Under the pieces are notes generated by a model. It worked only from the letters and a program-made list of their open reading frames with translations, did no database searches and was not told the origin of the DNA. A stretch of DNA of 64,000 bases from positions 21,704,501 through 21,768,500 of the forward strand of contig NC_090954.1 of NCBI RefSeq assembly GCF_040807025.1. The letters are read 5' to 3'. Each line of letters opens with the position of its first letter. Positions within the stretch are counted from its first letter, which is position 1. Positions 50,885-62,639 of this stretch are shown here, piece by piece. The translations under genes and the position numbers were made by a program. Source of the DNA: Struthio camelus (Eukaryota > Chordata > Aves > Struthioniformes > Struthionidae).

Positions 50885-52247
50885 AACCGGTCAAAAATAG
50901 AAAACTTTATTGAAGTTAAATCCAACAGGGCAGCAGAGCTCAGCCCTACGGCAGGAGCCCAGCCTGCCGCTCACCAGGGTACAAAGAGTGGAGCAGGGGG
51001 TCTCCACAGGGGCACAGAGGATACAGTACATTGGGGGAGCAGGTGGTCCTCACCCACAGGCTACAGGAAGTAGGTAAAGCCACCAGCACTCATTCCCCCT
51101 CTCCCTCCCCAGCTAATTAAGGATAGGCCCGACAGGTGCCAAAGCAGAAATATCGTGCAAGCTGAACTGGCCAGACAGCCCAAGGAAAGAGGGTTCTGCA
51201 AGTTCCAGACCCCTCCAGTCACCCCACGACCTCCTGAGACAGCTCCAAGCTCCAGTGCACACCAGCGAGCAGCCCCTCCCAGTACACAGCCAAGACTACC
51301 TCTGCCCTGCCCCGCACACAGCAGAAATCCCCAGCTAGATAAAGAGCAGTGACCCAGCCACAGCACACAGCAGAGACCCCAATACCCTGCACCTCGGCCG
51401 ACCTCCACTCCCAGCCCCACACAACACTGACCCAGCCCCAGCCCTGGCAGACAGCAGTGACCCCCCAAGTCTGCTGGCCCCACGCTGCCAGGGAAGAGCA
51501 CCGCATGGAGAAAGCACTGACAACCTGGATCCACTCTCCTCTGCAGCGGCCTCGGCAGAAGCTGCAGCATGGCTCCCGCAGAGCCATAGCTCCAGGCCTG
51601 ATGCTCGCACTAAAGGAAGCCTGATTTTCACCGCTTCTGCTATGGCAAAGGGCCCAAGCCTCAGGGAAGCCAGAACCTGAGCCTGGGAAAAAGGCAGAGC
51701 TTTGCTCCCCCACCTAGCCCAGGGAGCCACAGTGAGTGCAAAATTCCCTTTCAGGCTGCTTCACACAGGGATTGTAAAAGGCTCAGCCATACCGAGAGCC
51801 AGGCTGGCAAAGCAACGTTATCGCCTTCCTCTGTGCTCTCCAGCCCTAGGCAGGACTGGAAACTGGTTGCTTGGAGCTTCAGCAGGGAGCAGGACCAGTT
51901 TCTCCTCCCCATGAATCAGCTCAAGGCACTTGCTCAGTGGTGGAGAGGGGTGAGCACTGTGCTTCTCAGTGCTCTCAAAGCTAGTCCCCAAACAGGGATC
52001 CAGGAGGGTCAGATTTCTTCCCTGGGGCTCTGCATGCAGAGGGACATACATGCAGGGCCCTTCACGTCACTGTGATCCAGATAGCGCCACCAGGACCCAG
52101 CCCCAGGCGCTCTGACAAGGGTTCCAATAGTTTCGCCCCCCTCCCCTTACCCTCCCTGTCCCACGATTAGGCTCCGTGGCTAGACTCTGTGGTAGTCCTC
52201 TGCCAGCCCCCCAGGCCATGCATGCAGAGCTCAGGGCCAGTCCATGC
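50885..52247 (-). other. PCDH1: 3' UTR of the PCDH1 short isoform
   Basis: About 1.36 kb separate the short-isoform stop from a good poly(A) signal at 50906-50911 on the minus strand. No long repeat lies within it. It is lost as intron sequence in the long isoform, so use of this 3' end and the exon 3 splice exclude one another. Extent is inferred from the signal. Confidence 0.75.
50906..50911 (-). terminator. PCDH1: Poly(A) signal AATAAA, short PCDH1 isoform
   Basis: The minus strand reads CTTCAATAAAGTTTTC, followed by U-rich and GU-rich sequence (CTATTTTTGACCGGTTGTG) as expected downstream of a cleavage site. It is placed 1.34 kb after the TGA at 52248. Cleavage is expected near 50885-50890. 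Confidence 0.8.
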
Positions 52248-52325
52248 TCACTCCCACACCTCTGTCCAGATGGCTCCCCGGTGTAGAGGGGGGGCCACGG
52301 CCGGCCTCAGGATAAGCTCGCCTAC
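52248..52325 (-). CDS. PCDH1: PCDH1 short-isoform C-terminus (read-through of the exon 3 donor)
   Basis: When the donor at 52325-52324 is not used, the frame continues for 25 codons and stops at TGA 52250-52248. The tail begins VGELILRPAV and ends GAIWTEVWE. The last nine residues match the end of the mammalian PCDH1 short isoform as I remember it, so this is a real alternative terminus and not random intron. The short protein is 1022 residues from the ATG at 57099. It keeps CM1 and CM2 but lacks the CM3/RRVTF region of exons 4 and 5. The middle of the tail is less like the mammalian one than the ends are. Confidence 0.9.
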   Translation of the reverse strand, partial: VGELILRPAVAPPLHRGAIWTEVWE

Positions 52326-54518
52326 CTGCTTGTTGGTGTATTTCTGGGGATTGGTGCGGTAGCTGTAGTCCGAGTACTGCTCGGAGCCTGTCGAGTTGTT
52401 GTCCCCGGTGCCAACAAAGGTGTTGGTGGCTGGCAGGTCCTGCACCACCTGGTGCTTCTTGGAAGCAGAGGGTGACTGAGGCTGCAGCTGGATAGAGGGC
52501 AGAGGCGAGTTGGAGCGGTAGTGGCGCCCCAGGTCCGGGCTCCCCGGTGGGTAGTTGAGGGGCAGGTGGATGCGGGGGCTATCGCTGACGGAGTCATTCA
52601 TGAGGTTGAACTTGAGTGATTTCTGCAGCCCTGTCTCCTCCTCATCCTCTGTGGGCTTAGGTGGCTTTGGGGACTTGCTCTTCTTCACTTTGTTCTTGCT
52701 CTTACCACTCTTGCTGGCTTGCTTAGGTGCATACAGGTCCTTGGTCTCCTTCTTGCCTGCCTGGTAGCCACTCTTGGCCTCCCGCTGCCGACAGTAGCGC
52801 ACCAGGACAACCAGCACGATGACGAGGGTGACAGCCACAATGCCAGCAATGACTCCAAAGAGAATGTTGCTTCGTTGCTTGCTGCGCTCATATTCGGGGT
52901 CACCAGCAATGTCTATGTCGAGAGGTGTGTCCAGGCTGTGCCCCACCAGGGTGTCCAGCAGTGTGCGGTTGGCCAGTGTCTCATTGACGTAGAAGTGCAC
53001 CAGTGCCGTGCCATGCCGTGAGGGCTTGCCCTTGTCGTTGACGCGCACCACCAAGCGGTGCAGGCCGTGGTGCTTGCGCAGGATCTCCTTCTCCAGGGTG
53101 ATGTCTCCACTGTGTGGGGAGATCTGGAAGAGCTCAAAGGGGTTGCCTCCCGTGATGCTGTAGGTCAGCTCCGCATTGACACCAGAATCAATGTCTTCTG
53201 CCTTGACCTTGCTAACCTGCTGACCAGGGCTGGTGTGGGGCAGGATGTGTTTGTAGGTGGCATTGGAAGGTGAAGTGATGAAGGGGGCATTATCATTCTC
53301 GTCCAACACATTGATGGTCACCCCCACATAGGCAGACCTAGGAGGGTCCCCACCATCCACGGCCTTGAGTCGGAAAGTGTACGTACTCTGCTGTTCCCGG
53401 TCAAAGGAGATGCTGGATAGGATGGTGCCAGTGCCATTCTGAATCACAAAATCCCCATTGTCTTGCTCCACCGACAGCTGGATGCGGGCATTTTCTCCTT
53501 TGTCAGCATCGATCACCGTCACCATGCCCACAGGGCTGAGGGGCGGCATGTTCTCCATCACTGAGAAGTTGTAGCCACTCAGCATGAACTTGGGGTCATT
53601 GTCATTCCTGTCCATGACGTTGATGGCCACAGACGCTGTGCCCTTGAGGCTGGGGCTGCCCTTGTCTGCTGCCACCACCAAGAATTCATAGCGCTCCCTC
53701 TGTTCTCGGTCCAGCATTGCCTTCACTCGGATCTCCCCAGAGTCGGGGTCAATGGTGAAAGAGCCCTTAGAGGAGGGGTCCATCACCAGGGAGTAAACCA
53801 GCTCGGCATTGGAGCCACTGTCAGCATCACTGGCGCTCACCTCCATCACTAGGTCATCGGGCTCATTGTTCTCAGGGAAAGCCACCTCGGTGAAGCTCTG
53901 GCTGAAGACGGGTGCATTGTCATTCACATCGACCACCTGCACCTTCAGGGAGTTGGTACTGGAGAGGGGTGGGTTCCCCGAGTCCACTGCAACAATCTCA
54001 ATTGTGTATTCCTTCACTGACTCGTAGTCCAGCGGTGTGGTGGTCTGCAAGAAGTATTTCTTCTTGCTATCACTTCCTGTTTCACTGGCCTGCCGCAGCT
54101 GGAATGGGACATCACCAGCTACCACACAGGTAACAACGGCATTTTCACCTTCATCTCGGTCAGATACCTGCACCAGAGCCACAGCTGTCTCTACCGGCAC
54201 ATCCTCTGAGATGTTCGCCATGCCATCCTGGTGGGTGACAAGCCCAATGCCCCGGATCTCTATGGAGGGAGCGTTGTCATTCATGTCTTTGATGGTGACC
54301 ACCACCTGGGTGCGGGCGCTCTTGGGGTTGGCCCCCTTATCCTTGGCCATGACGGAGAACTTGAGGATGCTGACGTCCTCCCGGTCGATGGGCCCCTGCA
54401 CAGTGATGAGCCCCGTGGTGCGATCGAGGCGCAGCAGACGACGCACTATGTCTGAGGCCTGGTGGAAGGAGTAGTCAATTTCGGCATTGGCGCCCTGATC
54501 TGAGTCATTGGCTTTCAC
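52326..54518 (-). CDS. PCDH1: PCDH1 coding exon 3 (long isoform): EC3-EC7, transmembrane, CM1 and CM2
   Basis: This exon encodes residues 267-997 (731 codons, phase 0 at both ends). EC3 to about 349, EC4 to 468, EC5 to 575 and EC6 to 678 each end with a D-x-N-D-N linker (344, 463, 569, 672). EC7 follows to about 790. The canonical DRE is present in EC3, EC5 and EC6, but EC4 has LDYE (429-432) and EC7 has LEKE (741-744), so not all calcium sites are standard. N-glycosylation sequons include N368, N583, N627, N685, N777 and N783. The membrane span is about 818-839 (ILFGVIAGIVAVTLVIVLVV and on), followed by basic RYCRQRE. The tail has a Lys/Ser-rich stretch, then CM1 around 898-960 and CM2 around 975-987 (STGSEQYSDYSYR). 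The acceptor is CCCTCAG ending at 54519; the donor is CAG before GTAGGC at 52325. Confidence 0.97.
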
Positions 54519-56301
54519 CTGAGGGATGAAAGGAGAAATGGTGAGCGGGAGGGCAAGCTGCACGAGCCCCTCCACAAGCCGCTGCGCTGCCCATGAAGCC
54601 CTCCTTTCAGGCAGGCTGGGGGGAAAAACCAGGATTTCCTCTTCTGGGGCCAAGGCCTATGGGGCAAAGAGCCTGGGACTGGAAGGGCAGCTGGGAGCGG
54701 CCCTCTGGCAGGGAGACTTTTCCTCACTCTTCCAGCGAAACCGGCTGGGCCGGTCAGGCAGTGCTCCTCTCCCGGCCGGCTCTGGCATGCAGGGAATCCT
54801 CCAGGAGCCAGGGCGGCAGCCCAGGCAGCAGTAGGGAGGGACTGCAGGGCTGCAGGCCCACCTCACACCCTCTCTTCCCTCTAGTGGCTAAGCCCTCTCT
54901 TCCCATTACTGGCAGCCCTGCTCTACTTTTACCCCGGCCGTCAACTCAGCAACCAGATTGGAAGGGGGGCTCGAAAGGTTGACCAGCCCTGGAGGGGCCG
55001 TGGCCTGCCTCGCACAGCACGGGCAGCAGCTGCCTGCCCTGTGTGACCTGTGAGGCTGACATCTGCCAGTGGAGGTGGCCAGGACGTCAGATCAGGCCAA
55101 GCAAGGCTGCAGCAGCTCCAACCTGGCTTTAAGGGGTGCAGCCCAATAGGGGCTGGGGCCATCTACACAGTGCATGGCACCAGCCTTCTCTGCCCTCCTG
55201 TCAGGAGCTCTGTGTTCACAAAAACCTGCTTCTACACCTATTATTTGCTTTCTAAAGAAGATGAGGTTTGTCTAACTTTTGCCTCCCTGATCGGCTCTCC
55301 AAGCGGCCTCTTCTCTGCACCATTTGCTGCTCTGCCGTTATCTTGCTCAGCAGATTTGGATGGAGAACGAAAGTTGTTAAATGTAAATTCCACCTTTTAC
55401 CTCCACTCACAAAAAAGGCGGAAGTCATTTTCCCCCTGAAAGATAAAAGCTGAGCAATGGCAGCAGCGGCATCTCAGCCCATTCTCCTCCCGGCCATGCA
55501 GCTCCCTTATCTGCTTCCAACTTCCATTCTCTTAACAGTGAAAAATGAATTCTTAAAATTCACATCAGAATTAGCAAGCAGATGAGAGCTGGCCGCGCTC
55601 CGCTTATTAAGATGGCAGCTGCAGATAAACAGATGTCGGCTACTATCATCTCAATGCCCCCTCTAAGCCAAATCCATGGAGATCCATCCCCTTGGGCTTC
55701 CTCGGCCAATTCTCGCTGCTGCCTGTGACGGGACAGAGCCTCAGCCGCAGCAGAGCCCTGGGCACAGCAGGACACCCCTGGAGCCACGGGCAGAGCCCCA
55801 GGTAGGCACCAGGGAAGCTGCCTGTCCTCCATCTCCTGAGCGAGCCTGAGTTTCCACAAAACAGCCAAGGGAATGTAATTTACGAAAGGGTCCATGTCTT
55901 GCCTGCAGGCAACATTTAAAGCAGCCTGGCAGAAAGCCAGGCTCCCCTTGGCCCTCAGGTCCCAGCCCTCCCCTGAGACCTGGAGCCTTGCTCTTTAATA
56001 TCCATAAGCTCTGCTGCTGCCCCTCAGACATGGCCTGCAGCCCCTGCCCCGGCTACAGCTTCCCTCACATCCTTCCCAGTCTCATTTTAGGAGATGTGAC
56101 ATCCCAGGGATGTTGCCCACCCCTTGGCCCTGGGATAAGACGATGGGTTCTTACAGCTAGCAACCCCTCTAGGGTCTTTCCTTCCTCAAGGCACTGTGGC
56201 AGCTAGTGGCTGTATAAATGCTCCCTGGGTTGTTCCTGTCAAAGCCAGGCTGGAGGGGAGCAGAGGAGGAGAAGAAAGTCCGTGCTCCTGCATGCACTCA
56301 C
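54519..56301 (-). other. PCDH1: PCDH1 intron 2
   Basis: The donor is GTGAGTGCATG (56301) and the acceptor TTTCTCCTTTCATCCCTCAG (AG at 54520-54519). It interrupts EC3 at phase 0 between Gln266 and Val267. I see no repeats or further genes in its 1.8 kb. Confidence 0.9.
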
Positions 56302-57099
56302 CTGGAGGACAGAGTGCCCCACAGGGCTGTTTTCGGAGAGCTCCGCCTCATACAGGGCCTTCTCAAACTTGGGCGCATTGTCATTCATGTCCAGGATGGT
56401 GATGCGTAGCAGGGCGCTGCTTGCCCGTGGTGGGTTGCCTCCGTCCTGCACTTTGATGGTCAGGTCATAGGAGTCCCACTGCTCCCGGTCCAGGTTCCCC
56501 ATGACAATCAGCTGTGGCTGCTTCTCATCCTGATCCTCAGCCACCTGCAGCCCAAAGAGCTCCTGTGCCTCAGGACCAGCCACTAGCTCATAGGAGGCAA
56601 CGCCATTGGGACCCGAGTCCCGGTCCATGGCCAGGGGGATGGAGAAGAGTGCCCCAATGTTGGTGTTCTCATGGATGGACAGGGGGATAACAGGGGAGGC
56701 AAAGTTGGGGGTGTTGTCATTGATATCGAGCACCTCTATCTCCCCCTCAAGGAGACGTGGGCTGCTGTTCATCATCAGGTCAGTGATGGACACTTCAAAC
56801 TCCAGCAAGCAGGGGTGTCCAGGTAGGAGGTGCTGGCACTCATGCAAGCTCTCCCTGTCAATGGAGGTCTCTGTGGTGTAGATGTCCCCAGTCTTGCCAT
56901 CTACACGTAGATAGGGGGCCCCCACTTCCAGCTTGTAGAGGTGCCCCATGTCTGGGAAGCCGTAGTCAGAGGCCAGGCTTCCTATAAGTGTGTTGGGTGG
57001 TTGTTCCTCCTGCACTTTGTAGACCACACGCGTCCCAGAGACCAGGGCAGGGAGCTGGAAGAGGAGCCACACGCCCAGGCAGGATGCTAGTGGTTTCAT
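56302..57099 (-). CDS. PCDH1: PCDH1 coding exon 2: signal peptide, EC1, EC2, start of EC3
   Basis: This exon encodes residues 1-266 counted from the ATG at 57099. Residues 1-22 form a hydrophobic signal peptide (MKPLASCLGVWLLFQLPALV, then SG), and the mature chain begins TRVVYKV. EC1 (about 23-131) has the calcium motifs DRE at 81-83 and DINDN at 125-129, and a cysteine pair at 88 and 97. EC2 (about 132-243) has LDRE at 203-206 and DMNDN at 237-241. EC3 starts at about 244. In protocadherins the first four EC repeats form the trans-adhesive antiparallel dimer. The exon ends CTCCAG before GTGAGT (GT at 56301-56300), phase 0. Two acceptors lie upstream: CTTCCAG ending at 57117, with a good pyrimidine tract and favoured, and CTGCAG ending at 57106. 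This start matches the signal peptide; an ATG in exon 1 is an alternative. Confidence 0.95.
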
Positions 57100-57599
57100 C
57101 CCGCACTGCAGGGGAGCTGGAAGGAGACACAGACACTGGAGGTTAGGGAGTGCGATCCCCAGGCCCCTGGGTCTGCTCCACCCCAGCCCACCTTCGCACT
57201 GCTGTGGCATATCCTTTTGGGTGCACATCCTGTGTCTGGCAGGATTGGACATGGTCCCAAAACATCTCCCTGAAGGGCAGGGACTTCAGTGATTTTTCTA
57301 GCAGATTTGGCCCCAGCTGTTGTCTCCTGGCAGCCTCCAGCAAGAAAATGCCCAGGAGGACTGGTCCCAGCTTGCAAAGTTCCTGCAACACCCTGCTGGA
57401 GTGAGCAACCCAGTCATTGAAACCCCAGCCCTGGCTTCCTCTCACTTGCAGGAAGCCACTCCTGCCACTGTCCACCCTTTTTGTCACCACACAAACTGTA
57501 ATTAGACCCAGTGAGGCACACAAACAGGGTGGACTGCACACAGCCTTCTGCCAGCAACCCGATGTGAGCCAGCTAGGCTTAGAGACAGCTTCTCACCAC

Positions 57600-58520
57600 A
57601 GAAACACAGGGACATTGTGTGCCATGCACTGCAGGGGCACTGCCTGCCATGCACTGCAGGGACACACAGGCACTGCACTCATCTGCCTGCGCTGCAGAAA
57701 CAGAAGCACCAAAGGGACACAGGGGCTCTGTCTGTACTACAGGGATGCACTGCCATCCAGCACTGCAGGGACACAGGGCATTGCCTGCACTGCAGGGATG
57801 TGGGGGTACCACCTATTCATCAGTGCGGGGACATGGGGCACTGCCATGGCAGGCACACAGCGGTAGTGCCTTCCTTGCACTGCCAACCACAGCAGCACTG
57901 CCAGCCTCGCACTGGAGGGTGCGAGGAGGGCGCCACCCATCCTGCACGGCAGGGATGCAGGGGTACCGTGCATCATCCATCACGCACTGTAGGCAGGGGC
58001 ACTGCCATCTATCTGCACTCCTCACAGAAAGAGGGGCACTGTGCACCCCTTTACCAGAGGGACACAGAGTCACTGCCCACCCAGCATTACAATCACAGGC
58101 ACTGCAGACATACACCTCACACTGCAGACCCTGTGCCTCCCCGCAGAGCAGCTACACTGCACAGCCCCTGCACACTGCAATGATAGGCACACCATCTCCC
58201 CTCCGCTACACAGTCACTAGGCAACCCCACACCCTGCACCAGCAGATATTATGTTCCTTTCACTCGCTGCAGATACACTGTTCCTTCCCACTCCCTCCCA
58301 CTTCAGACTGGGACACTGCACATCCCGCGAGTGCCCATCCTGCCCTGCAGAGACGGCCCCATGTTGCATGCCCAGTGCTGATGCCCACCCTGCACGCTGC
58401 AGAGATAGTGACAGAAATACTGCCCCCCTGCATTGCAGAGACACACACTGCACATGCTGCACTGCAGGCACTGCAGGCACACAGCCACTGGATACCTCCT
58501 TCCAGTATGCGCACATTGCA
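57600..58520. repeat. Degenerate CACTGCAGGG-type minisatellite
   Basis: The phrase CACTGCAGGGACACAGGG and variants (CTGCAGGGATG, CTGCAGAAACA) recurs about every 25-45 bp over 900 bp in intron 1, producing open frames of up to 306 codons on the plus strand. It begins about 480 bp upstream of exon 2. Confidence 0.65.
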
Positions 58521-59509
58521 GAGGCAGAGCCAGGCATAATAACCACTAGCCCCACAGAGACTCTCCACTTCTGGACCAACACCCTGCCTGGTGCTGTGCC
58601 CAGCCACCAGCTTTCCTGTCCTCCCCAGTCCATTCTGGGAACACACCTTCTTCCAAGCACATCCACACGGCTTGAGCTGAGCCATGGGCACCACTGTGGG
58701 CCATGAAGGGACACAGTCCAGCTCACCAGCTCTCAGAAAGCCCAGTGGCTTCACCATATGCCCTAAAAATCAACAACCACAAGCACAGCCCCCAGTACCT
58801 GTGATGGCCCCACAGCAACCCTTTCTTGCTACCCCATCATTCCCTCTCCCCATACTCTTCACCCATCTTGGGAGCCTCTATGGGACAGGCAAGCTGTCCT
58901 CTACCACCTCTGCTCTGCAGTGCCACATAGCAAGTCCCTAACTCTTGGTCACTGGCATCCGTAGCTCTCCTCAACAAATGGAACACCCTGCACTGTCCAT
59001 CCTGGTACCTCCGTCAAGCCAGCAGCTCCCAGGCCATCCGCTCCTGTGCTCCCTTGATGGACGAGTGCCACCCAGCCCTCCTCGGTGGGCACGCAAGAGA
59101 GCTGTCCCTCCCCAACAAGTGAAAACACATCTCTGCTCCTGGAGGCAAAGCTATGGCCCCAAAGCCCAGCTCACGCTCTGCCCCATGCCTCTGGAGCTGC
59201 TCCCTTATTCTGCAGCCTTCACACGCAGAAGAAACATTCCCGGCCCTGCTGAGGGAAAGGGCACAGATGGTAGAAGGCGAGTGGTGTTACCATCGCTGCC
59301 CAGCCAGATGTGCATGGGCCAGCACAACTGTTCAGACCAGGGTAGGGGAAAGCACGCTATGCACAGATACTTCTGAGACCTTCCTTTTGCCAGATGGAAA
59401 GGAAAAGGAAACCTGGTCTTCCTCCACCCCTCCACAGGGCCAGGAGTGGAGCTGGTAAGAAGCAAAGTATAAACATACTGTGTCTCTGCAACAATACAGG
59501 CAAAAGCTA

Positions 59510-60055
59510 GCAGTGAATACACGTGCACATGTGTGCGTCTACACTAAGAGAATGTGTGCATATGTCTGTGTGTGCACTCTGAGTGTGTGTGCACCTGCAC
59601 TGAGCACAATTGTGTGTTTCTGCTAGGAGACAGGGTACTTGCGCAAGCATGTGTACAGGCAGTGTGTATGGACCACACATATGTATACACTATGAGAAGC
59701 ACATCTTTATCTGCATGAGGAGAATATGTCCACTACATATGAGTATGCATTCATGTATGGAGCACACATCCACGTGCACTGAGCAAGGTGTGCATCTGCA
59801 CCGGCAGAGTGTGTGCATGCCAGTGTTGCCACTGTGTGTGCCTGTGTGTGTGATCTCTCCATGTGTGGGGGTATTTGCACTGTGTGTGTGTGTGTGTGTG
59901 TGTGCGCTGTGTTAATGTGCGTGCATACCCCTGGTATGAAGAGTACTCCCACAAGGATCATGCATGGGTCTACCCACAGCACATATACGTACTCACACTG
60001 CCTGCGCTGTCCACAGCAGGAAGGCCTTCACGGGCCTGTGTGTGTGTGTGTGCAC
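59510..60055. repeat. TG-rich tandem repeat region with a (TG)12 core
   Basis: A long stretch of GTGTGTGCA-type sequence with a pure (TG)12 run at 59881-59904 and a shorter run near 60035-60050. Intron 1. Confidence 0.75.
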
Positions 60056-62639
60056 CAGAACTGGGTTTCATCGCCCCATTGCTTTGTACTCCCTTTGGAA
60101 ATGGCTGTGCAGCAGGGGCAGACTAACAGGAGGAGAACAGAGGTAACCCAGTGCACTGGAAGAGGCCTCCTGGGAGAAGCTATTTCTACAGCCCTGGCCG
60201 GAAGAGGCGCCCACGTCTGCCTCCCACTGCGAGACTGTTTGCCCAAGCCTGTTTGCACTGGGCTGGGCCATGACTACCGATGACGTAGCGCCGTTCTGAC
60301 TAAGTCTGAGTACAGGGTAAAGGATCTCAGGTAAAGGTGAAAGTCCCAAAGCAGGGCAATACCTCTGCCCATCACACGGCCCTGAGTCAGCTGTGGCGCT
60401 GGGCTCCAGGAGCTGGACATGCAAGGAGGCCTGTCCCATCCAGGCATCTGAAGGAGGAAGGGAGTTACCCAAAGGAGACAGCACCCATGTTTTCTGCTTC
60501 GAAAAAGGGGCTGGCACATGAACCCACAGAGCAACGTGTCTCATCCATGCCTTGCCTCTGCAGGCAAAGGAAACCTCCAAAGCAGAAAGGCTTCAGGAAA
60601 AGAAAGGGCTGGAAACCTGAGTGGGATCATCACAGCATTTTCACCCCACAAGGGACTGCCTAAGGGGAATGTAGAGCAGGCATGAAATGCCCTGGGGTCA
60701 CGAGGGTAACAAATCTTGCTTGGTATTTAGGGATGTGAATGACACAGTGCAGACGTGAGAGCCCAAAACAGGGCGCGAGGCTGAGGTGCAAGTCTCTACC
60801 ACCAGGCAAAAGCACGTCTGTGCAGGAGACAGAGGCTTCCCAGGGGCCAGTCCAAGACATCGGACTATTTTCCCATGGGATCTAAGGACCATCCCACGCT
60901 TTCTTTTCTGGTGCCAGGCACCTTTTTCCGACCTGCTGGCAGAACACAGAGCACTTAAAAATAAAAACCCCTCCCAAAACAACTACTCCTCTGCATATAC
61001 AATTCTCCCTATGGGGAGAGTGTGAGAGAGATTGAACCACATGAGAGAAGCGTTAGTCACGCTGCTTAATGCATGACTGAGAAGCTCTCAGAGGACAGTG
61101 GCATGCAAAATCCTACAGAATTCAGTCATTCCCCCCAAAACAACCCCTAATGAAGGAAAGGTTACAACATGATGAGACTTTAAACAACTGCTTGAACAGC
61201 CCTTTGCTCCCTGTGTTTCCCCACAGCCACCTCGGCCCAGTTTCGCAAAAAGCCAGCGCTGCTCCTGAAATAGGCAAAGTCCACCCTCTTATTCCTCCCA
61301 ACGGCTGACTGCATGGCTTGAAGCTGTGCTTACAAGTCTATCCAAAGCCTGCACTGAGCACACAAGTACTAATCCCCCCACACACCCCCTCCAAGCTCTG
61401 CTGTGACGCTCAGAGCTACAGCAATACTGGAGCAAACAGTAAATGCTAATCATGGCTCCACTAGCTCCCCTCCATGCAAAGGGCTGAGACTGAGGACAAT
61501 ACTGTCCAAAAACCATCCACTAATGTCCAGTCTCACATTGAAGACATGGATGGGCTGAATCCTTGGCATTAGGTAGCACATCCCACCCTTAATATATGGT
61601 TTCTTTAGGCTCCGACTACCACTGCGGCTGCTCGGCATTTACGCAGACTGGGCCCAAGCACCCTAAGCTGGAGCACCCTGCGATGAGGAACAGCACCACT
61701 TGTAAACAGTTCTACCCCCAGACCATTTCTTTAAAGGTCCACAGTGAAGAAAAGAGCACAAAGCCGGGGCCCTCCCCCCCTCCCTCCCCCTTTCTCCTTC
61801 TCCACATCCCTTCCAACTCCAGCAGCCGGGGAGGCAGAGACCTGTCAGAGCCTCCCCGGGGCAGCAGCCCCCATCCTCCCACCCAGGGGCCCCGCCACTG
61901 CCCTTCCCTGATCATGTGGGGCTCCCGTCCTCCCTGGCATTAGCCCGCTCGATTTCCCAAAGGCAAAAATGTCACGGGCCTGAAACACCCCGGCAGGGCC
62001 GCAGGAAGCTGGCAGCAGCGGAAGCAGCTCGCCTCCAAGACTGGAGCCCGGAGAGGCGGATGGGCCTTGAGGGTGGACCCGGGGAGAGCAGATCCCTCGC
62101 AGGGTCCCGCTGCCATCTCCACTCTCGCCCCCCGCCACCCCGCCGGCCGGAGCACAGCGGCTGGCTGCGGGCTCCGCTCCGCCGCGGCCGGGGGCGCCGG
62201 GCCGCCCGGGCACACCGCGGCGCTGCCCGGGCCGCGGCCGGGGGAGCCGGGCGGCGGAGCCCCGGCGGCGCCGGCTCCGGGTACGCAGCGCCCCGCTCCG
62301 CCGCCGCCGCCGCCCCGCAGCGGCTCCCGGACAGCCGCCGCCCCGGCTCCGCCGCCGGCAGCTGCCCCGAGCCCGAGGAGCCTCGCGGCTGAACGGGGCG
62401 CCTGCCTCCAGACCCACCACCGACACTCGCGCCCGGCTCGCCGGGCTTCTCTGCACAAACCTCGGCTGCGCTCGGCAGGCGAGAAAAGCCGCGCTGGGAT
62501 GGCCGGGGAGATGCGCCCCGCGCCCGGCTGGCTGGCTCCCTCCGTGACACACACACGCACACACGGATAATGCACAGGAGCTGCTCTCCCGGCACCGGCT
62601 TCACACTCAGCTTCGCGTACCCGCAGGAAAACACAGATT

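Larger units (their letters stand above)
35280..52325 (-). other. PCDH1: PCDH1 intron 3 (long isoform)
   Basis: Seventeen kb between the GTAGGC donor and the CATTCCCAG acceptor. Its first 1.44 kb double as tail and 3' UTR of the short isoform. It also contains old CR1 pieces (36.09-37.53 kb in plus orientation, 38.22-39.56 and 39.79-40.01 kb in minus), a degenerate minisatellite at 47.9-48.4 kb and simple repeats. In 35280-36080, 40020-43010, 43090-47900 and 48400-50880 I see nothing beyond unique-looking intron sequence. Confidence 0.85.

Noticed and set aside
54519..54653. In-frame upstream Met before exon 3 (54653), as if exon 3 began a separate gene
   Set aside because: The frame crosses a good acceptor (CCCTCAG at 54519) exactly where homology to PCDH1 begins, so the upstream codons are intron.
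57117..57252. In-frame Met at 57252 as the PCDH1 start
   Set aside because: It lies upstream of two convincing acceptors and a pyrimidine tract; the sequence between has no PCDH1 similarity.
57619..58539. Plus-strand open frame of 306 codons in intron 1
   Set aside because: It coincides with the CACTGCAGGG-type minisatellite; its Cys/His/Thr-rich repeats follow from the DNA repeat.
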